Shown here: in pieces, positions 15,123 to 27,180 of the stretch
Numbering within the stretch: position 1 is the stretch's first letter
How the letters are laid out: every line of letters starts with the position of its first letter
Origin: Vitis vinifera
Taxonomy: Eukaryota > Streptophyta > Magnoliopsida > Vitales > Vitaceae
Direction: 5' to 3'
Assembly: GCF_030704535.1 (NCBI RefSeq)
Contig: NC_081820.1
Coordinates: 19,905,001 to 19,969,000, forward strand
DNA length: 64,000 bases
The notes under the pieces: generated by a model
Database searches by the model: none
What the model was told of the DNA's origin: nothing
Seen by the model: the letters and a program-made list of their open reading frames with translations, nothing else
Made by a program: the position numbers and the translations under genes

Positions 15123-18100
15123 TATGGACCTACATTTTTCACATGCATCCCCACTCGTCGGCGAGACTCGCTTTTATATGGTGAAAATTAGTTTTGGAAA
15201 AGTTGGAGTCGCCACTTATTTTATTTTATTTTAAAAGGGAAAATAAAACAAGAAAGAAAACCCTAAAGAGGTGACCTCATAGTTTTTGGAAAAACGTGTC
15301 TTTGAAAAATCCAACTCTAGGTCCGAGGATCAGGTTACCTATTGGAAAGGTACCTCTAAAAGGTAGCACCCCTCTAAGCCCTACAAAGGTCTCTACTGAC
15401 TAAGTTGAGGGAAATAAGACAATTAATTGGTTGATTTTAGATACCTAGGTAGGCTAGGTGATTTTAAAAAATAGCATGCCAAACAATAAAACCAATCACA
15501 AATCATAAAGAAGATTTAGGGTGTGTACCTGAACTGCTTCTTAAGTGCTATTACAAGGCATCAATGGTTAGTTTGGAAAATAAGACACACAACATGTATT
15601 TTACCCTAATCTCTTAATCAAATTTGGCAAGCTAAACAAACAATCAAAGAGATATGTTGAATAGGTTGAGAATCGCATATGAAGCAATACATAATGATCA
15701 TGTATAAAGCAATACATAATTTATGGAATTAAAATATGAAGGTAAGAAACATACCTGAATAGCATAGGTAACTTGTAACGTGCTTCCACAAGACATGAGG
15801 GGTTAGATAATAAATAATAAAATAAATAAATCCTAGCATGCTTGTTATCTAATTAGCATGACAAAAATTATCAAAGCATATGAAATAATCAATTATCACA
15901 TATATCTTGTATATAATTCCTAAAAAAATAGATAGATATGATTACAACAAGTAGTAAAGGTGGTAGCAAAGATGAGTTTTGAAAAAATGATTTTATGTGG
16001 GGGTTTCATTAATTCCCCAATTGATATATACAAATCTAGCCTAGAATTATCCCATTTATTTGGGACCACAAGCTTGGATTCGTATTTTACTCAAAACCAT
16101 AGTTTTTATTGAAAATTGAGAAATATGCAAACCGATCAAAACATGGTTGTATGTTATTTATAAAAAAAATGAGATTTTGATTCTAAGGACTTTAAATGAA
16201 CTTTTGAAATGCATTTTAATGAGGAACATTTTGAGAAAATGTTTCTTCTTAAAAGGAAAGAAATCATTTACAAACGATAATACTCAAGGATCAAACATAG
16301 GCAACCCAAAGGAAAACAAAATCACAAAATAAAATTTTAAACAACCAATCTGACTAAAGTGGTGAGAGTAGGGCCAACCTTCATGGGTTTCTAGTGGCCT
16401 TAAAAAAAGATGATTTGACCAACAATCACTTAGGCAACAAACTAATGACTTCCAAATCAAACAAACTAACAAAAATATTAACCAAGACTAACATCTAAAA
16501 TTCAAGAAGCGCATAAACTAAGATAAAAACCAATTAAGGATTAAAACCAAACTTAACATATGGAGATAATAACATGGGATCAATTAAAGTAAATTAACTA
16601 AAATTCTAAAACCACTTCGAAATTAATATTCACACATCAAAAATTAAATAAAAAACTCTAACTTACCTTTTTCAATAATGCATGGGCCGTTTTCCACCAT
16701 TAAAAATTCTAAGTCTTTTTTTTATTATTCATCCACCAATTTTAATATCCATTGCTTCTTCATGCAAATGATTGCCTCCATGAAGCACCCTCCATGATCC
16801 ACGTACAAAACTCATGGTTGCCACTATCCATAAAACAACTTCAAAATATCTTCACTCACCTTCTCACCTTTGTTCTGAATATCAATTATCACTTTGAAAC
16901 AAAGTTAAATGACCCGAAATCAATGGTAAGCACAATAGGTTGTTTTGCTCAAATTTGATTTGTGAAAACCAGAGTCAGGGTGAGGATTCAGATGCAAGGA
17001 TGGAAGAATGACCCAATTGGAAGCAATGCCTCATGATCTTGATGCCCTTTGATGGTTATTCATAACCGATCCTTCGTGATAATGGTGATTCCTTTCGATG
17101 AAGAAGTTTGATGGTGAAGAGAATCTCTTTCAGAGGCAAATACATCAGCAGTGATGAAAATACAAATGAAAATTTGAACCTTCCTTTCAGATGAATACGC
17201 TAGCAATGGTGAAGATGTGCTGAAAACAGAGGTGCTGTATAGGTGCGATGCTCCGGAATATGAACAAAGAAGTAGTCAAGGAAACTTCTGAATCAACATG
17301 TGATGCTCCTATGGTTCTCTTGAAGCTCCCTGAATCCTTGAACAGAGGTCTCGAGATTAATCGATGATATGCTGATATTCTCTAAAATAACGCACTATTG
17401 ACGAATCCTTTGGCAGAACGGATCTATGCTGGTGAAGCTGGTCTCTTGCTCTAACGCTGATTGTGGTAATCAAACGTCAATCTAGTGTTGCTGGAAATGA
17501 AGTCCACTTTTCTAAGAAAGCGAAGACAGCTTTTCTATCAAGTGATATCTCTCTTCTCTTAACCTTCTTAGTCTCTCTCCAGAACTCTTTCTCGTATGTT
17601 CCTATTTTACCACAACTGAAAGATTCCCTTCTAGAGACTTCTTCTCAAAAACACGTTTCATCGAATGCCTGGCAATTAGAGAATACGTGACTACTTCTTT
17701 GCATGGCCTAAGGTGGTGTTTCTCACGTGCAAGAGTTTCGGTTTTAAACCAATTAGTTTCGAATCTCGCATTTGATCCTTATCGACATTGGAAAGGTGAG
17801 CAGATTGTGGAGGTTTAGGTGGTGGTGTGTGTGTGGTATGACGGTGGTGCATGTGGGTGTGGGTGAGATGATGAAGGTGATAGAAATATGGGTGCATGTG
17901 AAGAAAAGGTGCATGTGAGATCGTGTGGCCGTGTGTGAGTGGCTATAAAAATCTGGCAGTGCGTGAAGATGGAGAGAGGTTGTCGATGGCGTGTTGGTTC
18001 CATCAATTCTGGTAGTGTGTCCACTCCAAAAAAATTATGATTATGACCCTTCTGAAAAATTATGATCATTTTCCACTCCAAAAAAAATTGTAATTGTCTT

Positions 18101-19411
18101 TCTCTCTAAAAATTCTTATCATCATCCACTTTAAAAAAAAAAAAAAATATTCTGACCATCTTCCCTTGAAAAATTCTAATCATCTTCTATTTGAGAAAAA
18201 AAAAATGATCATCTTATCTTTGAGAAAATTCTGATCGACCTCTTGTGGCCTACCTTAGAGCATGTTGAAGATTGCCTTATAAATGGTGCCACTTTAAGGA
18301 GAGTTCCATGTGACTGCTTGTTATGAGAGATGCCGCTTAAACTATGGTGCATGGTTGCCTCTTGCAGCTATGATTGGTGGACTCCAACTTCTCTGATGGT
18401 GTGCTGTGATTCTTTCTAATTGATGGTCCCTTTCCTTGGTGTGTGATGCAAATTGTGTGGTCCTGAGGGTGGCTGTGAAGAAACTCATGATCACGTGTAA
18501 GAGAAGGCCCCTCTTATAGTGCGTGATTGACTCCCTCAAGAAGTCTCATGGGCGGACTATGCATCCTTCCAAGATGGACTCTTTTCATTTTCAGGCTGTT
18601 GCGTGTCGATGCTTCTCCATGGAGAATGGTGTCTATATGAGGACTTATGCAATCCCTTAAGTAGTGGACTGTGCGTAGGTTTTTTCTTTCTAAGTCGCCT
18701 TGACTATTGTTCTTAAAGAGAATACATACTTTTTCCCCAAAGCCCAATGGAAAAGTTGTCCTCTAGATTTCTGGTGTCATTGCCCCTCTTTTTTCCTCCA
18801 AAACATAGCCTTATTTCTTTTCTCTAAAAATGCTTCATGATCCCTCTTTCCAAAAAATGCTTAACATTTCTTATTCATGGCTTAAGCCTCGAAAATTCCA
18901 CTAATGACATGATCTCCAAAAAAATTCCCCTCATCCATGAATCCAATCTCCAATAATAGTTTCCCATTTTTCCTTTTTTCTCCCAATATCCATATATTCC
19001 TTACCAAAACAAATCCTTAGAACTTCAAACTTCCCAAAAACGCCTTCCAAGGAGAGTCTCACTTTTCTTATCCAATGGTAAGTTTCCTTGCAAAAGCATG
19101 AAATTTATTAAATTAAATAATTGAATGAATGAATAAATAAGTAAATAAATTAGAAAACAGTAAAACAATAATAAATAAATAAGTTAATTAAAAAATAAGA
19201 AAAATAATATAAAAAGGAAGATAACAAATAAAAATAAACAAGTGATTGATAATAATAAAAATAAAAATAAATAAATAAATAAAAATTGAGCCACACAAGC
19301 CATGCAACCATGTAAGTCATACAAGTCACGCTAAAAATGTCTAATGGTCCTAGTGTGCCTAATTGGGCCTAAGTGACCTAAATGAGCCTAATGAGTCTTA
19401 AGGGACCTAGG
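15123..19411 (+). repeat. R1a, left part of a long LTR-like repeat
   Basis: Starts TATGGACCTACATTTTTCAC and aligns with the start of R1b (19412) over about 700 bp. Shared features include GGCGAGACTC...GAGTCGCC and GGTAGCACCCCTCTAAGCCC. The end region (19041-19411; CCTTCCAAGGAGAGTC, GGTAAGTTTCCTTGC, AAATA repeats, then CCTAA-rich phrases) aligns with the end of R1b. The interior (about 16000-18900) has no convincing gene. R1a is interrupted at 19411 by R1b and resumes at 25507. A copy of its first 1.75 kb is at 62246-64000. Confidence 0.65.
15160..15213. repeat. Imperfect stem-loop in R1a
   Basis: GGCGAGACTC (15160-15169) can pair with GAGTCGCC (15206-15213), with one bulged base in the left arm. 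The same pair occurs at 19450-19505 and 62282-62336. Confidence 0.5.
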
Positions 19412-20416
19412 TGTGGACCCGCATTTTTCACGTGCGCCCCCACTCGATCGGCGAGACTCGCTTTTTATTGTGAAAAATTAATTTTAAAAAAAAGTTGGAG
19501 TCGCCACTTATTTTATTTTTTTTTTAAAAAGGGAAAATAAAACAAGAAATAAAACCCTAAAAAAATGACTCCATAATTTTTGGAAAAGCGTGTCTTTGAA
19601 AAACCCGAGTCTAAGTCCGGGGATCAGGTTACCTATTAGGAAGGTACCTTTGAAAGGTAGCACCCCTCTAAGCCCTATAAAGGTCTCTACTAACAAAGTT
19701 AAGGGAAGTGTGACCATTAATCAGTTAATTATGGATACCTAAGTAGACTAGATGATTTCGAATATTGCATGCCTAACAATATCAAATAACAATGAAGGAA
19801 AGTTAAGGATGCGTACCTGGACGGCTTCCCAAACGCTATCATAAAACATGAGAGATAGTATAGAAGTATAGCACACAACATGTATTTAATCATAGCGAAT
19901 CTAGCATACATCTAAACATTCAAGAATCACGTCAAATATGGATATGGTCATCAATGACATACAAGTCCATAGAGTTCTAAAAAAGATAGATGAGAAGAGA
20001 GCGTACCTGGATAGCAAGCTAGTACTCCTCTATGGGAATCAAAAGCATCTCAACAATAAATACGAAACGAATTCATGTATATCATCAAGAAGAATAAAAA
20101 ATCAACATATCAAGCAAACAATATTAAAGAAGGTATCATGAATGTCGGGCCCCCACCAAAGCCCTAATTAATTTCGCATGAGTTGATTCCATAAATTCCA
20201 TGATTTGGAATTATGAAGTTTGTTCATGTTTAAGAAAATCAAGAAAAATCAAGAAAATCATGAAAAATAGTTGAAAACGGTGAAAATGCATGCCGGAAGG
20301 GAAAATGGCAGCAAATAGTATGTTAAAAATCTGGATTTTAGTGACTAGAAGGGCTCTAAAGATTGATTTTTCAAAACTGGAAATGTTTAATTCAGAAAAA
20401 GATTCAAAGATTCAAT

Positions 20417-20806
20417 TTAAAATAGTGAATTCCTAATCAAAGAAACAAAAGGAGGAGGTGTGTGTAGCAAGGTAGGTATGATGGAGGGGAGTTGGGAGGT
20501 TTGGCTGTGACCGCATTGCTGGTGATTGCAGGTGTTGCTGTTATTCTCTCTAAATTTTTCCTCTCTACTCTGGTTGCATGCATTCAAGCACCATACGTCG
20601 CTGCATTCCCGGGCCTTTTCCGATTCCTTGAAATTCCCTATATGCGGACTTACTTCCAAGAGCTTTGGCATTAATTCCCCATATGAATCTCTGAAATTTG
20701 CTGAGAAATTTGGTCTTTCTGGACTGCCATTTCTGATAACTAGAGCACTGAAAGTTAGGGAATCATATCCAATTGGTTTTAGCTTTGGAGGGTGACCATC
20801 GGTCAT
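20417..20806 (-). pseudogene. Open fragment inside R1b, unrecognised
   Basis: A 129-residue open frame on the minus strand with no stop, containing PPKLKPIGYDSLTFSALV and a Cys/His-bearing stretch further on. I do not recognise the family. It lies in the R1b interior next to fragments that do look like host exons, so it may be a captured piece; it may equally be chance. Confidence 0.25.
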
Positions 20807-20931
20807 GGTAAAAAAATGAAATCAATTTCTGTTTCCTCAAGCCTTTCTGTACCTTCATATTCATCTGTTAGCAGCCTGTTTCAAACTATCCCGTTATTGC
20901 ACCAAGGACTTCCCTTTTCTAACTGCAACAT

Positions 20932-21273
20932 TTAACTTCTTTCTCGAAGAAGCTGACTTCTACTCCTCCTGATCAAGTGGAACTTGCATCTCCTCCCTTT
21001 TCTGATCCAATGCTTCAACTTCACATAGCAAAGATTGCATCTTCTCCATATACCCATCTCTCTCCCCTTTGCTTCGGTCAGATCACCCAAAGCCTCCTCC
21101 AGTTCTTTCTTCAAAACCACCACATCTAGATCCTTGGTATCTGGTGCATCTATGGCTCTTGGTTCATCGTTAGATGTATCAGCATTTTCGGTATGGCATT
21201 CATCAATCCCTTCCCTAAGCACGGTTCTCCCCAAGGAAAGTCTAGTGTGATTCTCTATAAACTTCCTTAGCAT
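20932..21273 (-). pseudogene. Coiled-coil-like gene fragment inside R1b
   Basis: A 113-residue minus-strand frame with a heptad-like, charged stretch (VVLKKELEEALGDLTEAKGRE) followed by basic residues. The composition is that of a coiled-coil exon, unlike retroelement proteins. The source gene is not identified. A captured host fragment is my inference. Confidence 0.3.
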
Positions 21274-21624
21274 TGCAGGCAGTGTATACAGCTGTAGAAG
21301 GATCTCTTAGTGCGTAAATTACATCTCCAATACATCCATGTGTGGTATTGAAAGGTGGCAGCCTCCAGGTTCTGAATGTTGCGGCTGTCTTCGAATTTGG
21401 GATGGTGCGTGGTGTAAGTGGATGCAGCCCATGAAGAAACCTGTGCACGGAGTCCTTTGGTGCTCACAACTTCTTAAAAAATTCTGGGGGTTCCTCTAGA
21501 AAATGGACTATGCACGCACGTGTGTTCTCTGAAAAATCAAAACTATGCGTGGACTTCTTCATGCGGCTGTGAAGACTTCCCGGAGTGGCGTGTTTCTGTT
21601 GGTGCGTGGTCAAATTTGAGGGTC

Positions 21625-21944
21625 TTATTGCGGCTGAGATGTCGGCGTGAAATATGCAGAACCTGTAGCAACATGGTCTGAGAGCTGCTGGAGGTATTTT
21701 AATGGTGAAGGATTGATTAAATTCTCATTCATTACAAGATACACAGGAAACTCATCTGGTAATAACCAATAGATAAACTCTCGTATAATTGCCGCTGAAT
21801 GTAAGGACCACACATTTGCCCTTGTTCATTGATGTGCATCTGTCCATCAACAAACAGAGGAAGGGCACATCCAAAGCCACCCCTGTTCTGATTCAAAGTC
21901 TCTCCTAATACTACAAGATTACAGGATATCATCGGTATTGCCAT
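21625..21944 (-). pseudogene. GYF-like domain fragment inside R1b, frameshifted
   Basis: Two overlapping minus-strand frames (21944-21732 and 21813-21625) together show a GQMCGPYIQRQLYE stretch and then LPDEFPVYLVMNENLIN. A Gly-Pro-Tyr followed by a QLYE helix is typical of GYF domains, which bind proline-rich peptides. The frame changes between the two parts, so it is broken. A possible source is a SET-domain protein with a GYF module (ATXR3/SDG2 type), but this is from memory and unverified. Confidence 0.4.
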
Positions 21945-22242
21945 TGGATCAGCAACTCATTTCCATTGAAGAACATGAAACCAACTTTCTCATCAGGATT
22001 GCAGCAAGATGAGGCCTGAACCATTTTTGAGACTATACACTCTTAGGCGCTTGGCTTCTGGTCTGCACTTGAATGGTAAATTGTCGCAACACCTTCATGT
22101 TATTGTGTCAATACATCATTGAATCCTCACTCGACTGACCTTCGTCAAATCCATAGATTTCTCCCCTGTTTTGCGGCAACAACATGCTTTTGAACAGAAC
22201 CACTATATAAACTGGGGATTTTCTAATTATTGATCCATTTTT

Positions 22243-22614
22243 TTAGTCTGTACCACTGCCCTCTCTCGTTATTCTCAAGTCTATGTAGACTTCTTCAGAT
22301 ACCATATTTAATTCATGAGCTTTAAACATCAATTGATACCGATCCAGAATTCCATGACACCCTTTCAATACATTTTGAAATGCCACTCCACTTGTTAGAT
22401 TCAAATAACTTATTAGACAAACTCGGCTGCCACACAAACCAACAGAAACCTCGTATTCTTCCTTATTCTCTTGTGACTGGATTATAATCAAAGGTGATCT
22501 CCTTGCCATATTGAATTTGACGTACAGTGTAGATTCCAATCTGATACTGACCTTCCACTGCAGTAACCTTGGCTTCACAATTAGGTCAGCATAAGTGACA
22601 AATTCAGCTTGCAT
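22243..22614 (-). pseudogene. Open fragment inside R1b, unrecognised
   Basis: A 123-residue minus-strand open frame with mixed polar and hydrophobic content (VGLCGSRVCLISYLNLTSG). Its composition is protein-like. I do not recognise it. It sits among other probable gene fragments of the R1b interior. Confidence 0.3.
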
Positions 22615-22819
22615 AGTTAGCCTTGTGCATCACATCAACAACAACTAAATTCCACAGATTCGGCTCTTGATCCAGTTTAGGTTTGAAAATTTATCTGCTA
22701 ACTCCTAAAACTGGCTGCATCTTCCGAGTTCAGTTTTTCTGCCTGCATATTAGAATCTATTGCTCTAAGGTTCCCATTGGATACTGCTTCACGCATTCCT
22801 GAGAGCAAATCCTGTTGGC

Positions 22820-23628
22820 TCAATTTTTCCATCTTTTCCACTTTTCTTCCGAATTCACGTAATACTTTAGCTCACTGTAACCATAATAAGAAAGAGTTGA
22901 GGGAGAAGAGTTCTCTGATCTAACAACATTAGCATTATTTTCATATTTAGAACTCTTGACAGGTGAAGAATCATTGCTTTTCCGCCTCCACGAAGCAAGC
23001 ATATCAAAATTCCTCATCAAAGCATTCAAGCAATCCTCAGTTTCATCACTGGCAGGAGCATTGCAATTATTTGACCATAAAGATTTACTAGAGCTTGCCT
23101 GTACCAACTGCCCATTTCTCAAAAGAGAGGGAATGAAAATTCTCTATCTGGGTGATTTTTCACCTGGGTACACACACCCTTATCATTTCTCATTACTCAT
23201 TTATCAGAATCATAGGTACTTGTTCTCTTTTTAACCCTCTTTGATCTATCATTATATTTCTTATCAGATTCCTGTTGAGAATGTCTTAATCCAATATCAT
23301 AATCATGAAAATACTTCAAATCCTCTTCACAACTACCTCCAACCAAATTTTCTGATACTTCACTGCCAATATCAGCAACATCACTGCTGATCCCTACACC
23401 AATCGATCTAACTGAACCATGCTGATCATCATCCCTGCAATTATCATCCAACCTTGGCCTCCCACCATGTTCAACCAAATCAGACCTACCAGTGACTGTA
23501 CCCACACTCAAATTCAGATACTTCACAAATGATTTCACCACTTCTCCCTGAATCTGTGTAACTCTGTCATCACTATAAAAGACATGAGGTTGAAAATTTG
23601 GGTCCACCCGTTGACTCGTTTCCTTCAT
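22820..23628 (-). pseudogene. Serine/aspartate-rich gene fragments inside R1b
   Basis: Two minus-strand frames (23628-23197, 143 aa; 23122-22820, 100 aa) are rich in Ser, Asp, Lys and Arg, with low-complexity acidic and basic patches (DDNCRDDDQHG, SKRVKKRTSTYDSDK). The style is that of a disordered nuclear-protein exon. No family is recognised. The 75 bp between them changes frame. Confidence 0.3.
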
Positions 23629-23652
23629 TCATTCGCTATGAAAATGAATTCT

Positions 23653-24012
23653 TCAGTGAACTGCATAGTAGACTTCAGAGACTGTTGAGCAGAGGTTGAC
23701 AATGGCAACAGATGGTGCTTGAAATGTTAAAGTAGACGTTGTGCTCAAAGTATTAGGAGATATTGATGTTGGCAGCAACTTATCCATCTGACCAGGGTAT
23801 AAATTCTGTGAGGAAGAAAGCATGGATGACATGGGTTCTTGCTCTGAACAAGAGATTACATCTTTTATGACCAGCATGAAATCAGCAACAGGTAAGAACT
23901 CTACTTGAGGTGTAACATAAATTACTGCTTTCGAACCCAAAAGACACAACAAATATTCCTTAAAGAAATTGGTTCCTGTGCGAGCATCCACAACACTGTA
24001 AATATCTGATCA
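23653..24012 (-). pseudogene. ABC transporter C-subfamily (MRP) fragment inside R1b
   Basis: The frame reads SDIY...VDARTGTNFFKEYLL, then KAVIYVTPQVEFLPVADFML and IKDV. This matches the stretch just after Walker B in the first nucleotide-binding domain of plant ABCC transporters, where the D-loop region and the VTHQVEFLP switch-His motif are usual. Here the switch His is Pro, and a few residues between SDIY and VDA are missing. After about residue 50 the similarity ends abruptly, as in an exon-sized captured fragment. It cannot encode a transporter. Confidence 0.6.
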
Positions 24013-25506
24013 CCAAATACGAGAACCTCCAGATCCTACTAAGAGCAAGAGCCGTGAACTGATCTCTTGTTGCAAGCACTCAGTGGGAAGGTCCCAATGT
24101 GTTATGTATCGGTGGTTCTGCACACGGGCCAGGTCCAGAAAAACCATGCTCCAGCGATGTCCAGTAGAGTCACCACATAAACAACACCAGAAACAGGGGA
24201 AGGTATCCAAAAAACAGGGCACATAGAAAATAAATGAAAGAAACCAATAAAAGCGATGTTTCATGTTTTGAATCAACAAGTTTAAATAGGTGGGTGAAAT
24301 CGAACGTATTTCGAATAAGAATCAAACATATCTCAAATAGAAATCAAAACATAACCGAAGACATCCCACGGAAAGACTAAAGCAGTATCAAACTAATTTG
24401 ACAAAGATCAATAAAAGTGAAACATGAACACGCTATGGCCTTGCCCAAACAAACCTAAAACTAGCAAATACGTCTCTGATGACTAAACCAAAAGCATCCA
24501 ACGAATCTTAGTAATATCAAACAAAAGAAATCTGGAAAGGAGTAGATATTTTGCAATGAAGGACTTACCTCTAGGCAGCTGCAGGTTGATGAATCACCTT
24601 TCTCCTTCCCTCTCCTCAACGTGCTAAAAGTCTTCTTTAAAAAAAAATTTCCTTTTTGCTACCTTTCTTCTTCTCCCTTACCTCCAACTCCAATGCGTGC
24701 TCTGCCCCCAAGAAAAATCCTCAAATCTGCTCCCAATCCTCCAACGCCTACTTCTCCAATGCGTCCCTTCAAAAAAAAGAATCTCCTCCTTCTATTCTTT
24801 TTCTTTTTCTCACCTATATATATCACCCTTCAAGACCTAAATTTGTTTCCAAAAATGAGAATTCTCCTATTTCCTTTCTTCTTCTCTTCTCTTTTTTTAA
24901 ATCTTCCAATAAAAAGCAATCTTCCCAATTTCAAATTCCCCTCCAAAACCTTCCAAGGAGAGTCCCGCCTTCCTTAAACTCCAATGGTAAGTTTCCTTGC
25001 AAAAAAACATGAAATTTTTTAAGTTAAATAATTGCATGAATAGATAAATAAGTAAATAAATTAAAAAATGGTAAAAATAATAAATAAATAAATAAGTTAA
25101 GGAAAATAATATAAAGAGGAAGATAACCAATAAAAAGTGAATGATAATCATAAAATTAAAACTAAAAACAAAATAAATAAATAAATAAAATAAAATAAAA
25201 TAAAAGTCTTCGTAGGCTTAGTGTGCCTAAACGGGCTTAAGGTGAGACTAAGCGGGCCTAGGGTGGTGTCTAATGGGCCAAGTGTATCTAAAGGCTATCC
25301 TAAAAAAACAAGAAAAGCCTAAGTCTAAATTAGGGCTGCCAAGGGTCACAATAAGGGATCAAATAATCCCTCAACCAAAGTCTCCAAGGTGACTCAGAAA
25401 AAAGTAAGTGGTGAGTAGTACTGGGCCACCAAGGAACTACTGTGGAGCACTGAAAATGAACTTAGAGACATGTGCTAAAGGGACAAAATTGAGGGTCTAC
25501 ACTAGG

Positions 25507-25899
25507 GGTGTCCAAATAGGTCTAAGGTGGTATTTAATGGGCCAAGTGTGCCGAAGTAACCTAGGTAGGCTTAATGTGTCTTAATGGGCCTAGGTAGTTT
25601 AGGACAGTGTCTAAGTGACCTAAAGTGATCAGGACATTGTCTAAGTGACCTAAACATGCCTAAGTGTGCTATCCTAAAAGTGCACCGAAAAGCTATCCTA
25701 AAAAGGAAGGAAAAACTGAAGTCTAAATTAGGGCTGCTAAGAGTCACAATGGGGCTAGATAAATTCCTCAACCAAAGTCTCCAAGGTGACTAAAAAAATG
25801 TAAGTAGTATGAATAACAATGGGCCCCCAAGGAACTACTGTGGAGCATTGGAAGTGAACTTAAAGACATGTGCTAAATGAACAAAATGGAGGGTCTACA
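25507..25899 (+). repeat. R1a, right end
   Basis: Continues R1a after the R1b insertion. It is a direct repeat of the R1b end (25208-25501): both contain AAGTCTAAATTAGGGCTGC, CCTCAACCAAAGTCTCCAAG and AAGGAACTACTGTGGAGCA, and end GGGTCTACA. This end is at 25891-25899. Confidence 0.65.
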
Positions 25900-27180
25900 A
25901 ATATGCCCCTCTTCAGAAGAGATCACGAGTGTAGAGAATGTGAGTTGAAATACGGATAATGAGTGGAATGAAGTGAACTGTACCGAAGAACTAAAAGGAA
26001 AATACCAGAAATTTTGTCCTAACACATGAAATGGTAAGGTCAAAAGATGGGGTTGCAATGACATGGGTGGGATGAATCTATGTGAAGGGATGACAATAAA
26101 AGGAGAAAAATGTATGATGAGTAGCATAAAAATGGTAATGGATGAAAAGAATGACTCAAGGTCATGGATGAGATGAATGACTCTAGGTCATGGACAAGAT
26201 GAATGACTCTAGGTCAAAAATAGGATAAACGAATCTAGGTTAAGAGCACGAGACCCTAAATATAAAGGACTTTAGGTCATAGATGAAATAAAGGACTCTA
26301 GGTTAGGAACTCAGGGCTTTAAATGCTATGAATGACTCTAGCTCAAAAGCTTAGGGCTTTAAATGATATGAATGACTCTGGGTCAGAAGCTCTAGGCTTT
26401 AAATGTTATGGATGAGTTTAGGTCAAAAATAAAAAGAACGACTCTAGGTCGTGAGCTTAGGGCTCTAAATGCTAAGAATGACTCTGGGTCATAAATAAGA
26501 AAAATGACTCTGGGTCGTGAGCTTAGGGCTCTAAATGCTAAGAATGACTCTGGGTCATAAATAAAAAGAACGACTCTGGGTCGTGAGCTTAGAGCTCTAA
26601 ATGGATAGCTGATCAGGATGCTTTTTGGCTCATGGTGTTGGGTTGAGGCCACTTGCAAGTGGCTAGAATGATGAAAACGAAACATCTCAAGGATGTGAAG
26701 AATATGAACAACTTTGGGTCGTGAGCTTAGGGCTTAGAATGCCATGAATGACTCTGGGTCATGATGCAATGAGTAACTCAGGGTTATGATGAATAACTCA
26801 AGGCTATGTGAACAGCTCAGGGCTATGAGCCCGAGCTCTATGACTGATAGGCTAGAAGGAGAGTGCGATAAGCAAACTCCAGGTCAAACCACTTATGGGC
26901 GACCAAATGATGAAGGCTCAGATTAGGGCTGGAAAGACTTTAGGTCTTAAGGAAATAATAGCTCAGGGCCTAGAAGGAATGGATAACTTAGGGCTACGAG
27001 GCTCAAGGTCTAGAAGAAACGGATAGCTCAAGGCTGCGAGGCTTAGGGCCTAAGAAGAGAGGGATAACTAAGGGCTAGGAAACTTAGGGCCTAAAAGGAA
27101 CAGATAAAGAAGACCAACTTGAAAGTGGATAAGAAGTAAATGGGCTCAAAACCATATACTCAAAATGCCAAGGGTCGGAC
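25900..27180. repeat. Degenerate minisatellite region
   Basis: From about 26150 the phrase GACTCTAGGTC or GACTCTGGGTC recurs many times. Between about 26453 and 26600 the unit is regular at 66 bp (GTGAGCTTAGGGCTCTAAAT...). Because 66 is a multiple of three, the minus strand reads as a 22-residue repeat with RALSSRPRV. Further on, phrases such as GCTCAGGGCTATGA and GGCCTAGAAGGAA replace it. No gene is seen. Confidence 0.65.

Larger units (their letters stand above)
19412..25501 (+). mobile_element. R1b: 6.1-kb LTR-like element with target duplication, inserted in R1a
   Basis: The ends are TGTGGACCC (19412-19420) and GGGTCTACA (25493-25501), an inverted pair with one mismatch and TG...CA termini. 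Both sides carry the 5-bp direct repeat CTAGG (19407-19411 and 25502-25506). This fits an LTR-retroelement insertion, most simply a solo long LTR or a non-autonomous element. Removing it joins the two halves of R1a. No gag-pol is visible. The interior (about 20150-24600) is not shared with R1a and holds gene-like fragments on the minus strand. Confidence 0.7.

Noticed and set aside
17463..18081. Small frames on both strands in the R1a interior, including a His-rich one
   Set aside because: The His/Thr-rich frame is a by-product of GTG repeats at 17818-17870; no conserved domain.
24621..25012. Two overlapping 118-aa plus-strand frames
   Set aside because: Ser/Pro/Phe-rich low complexity from CT-rich repeat sequence in the R1b end; no family.
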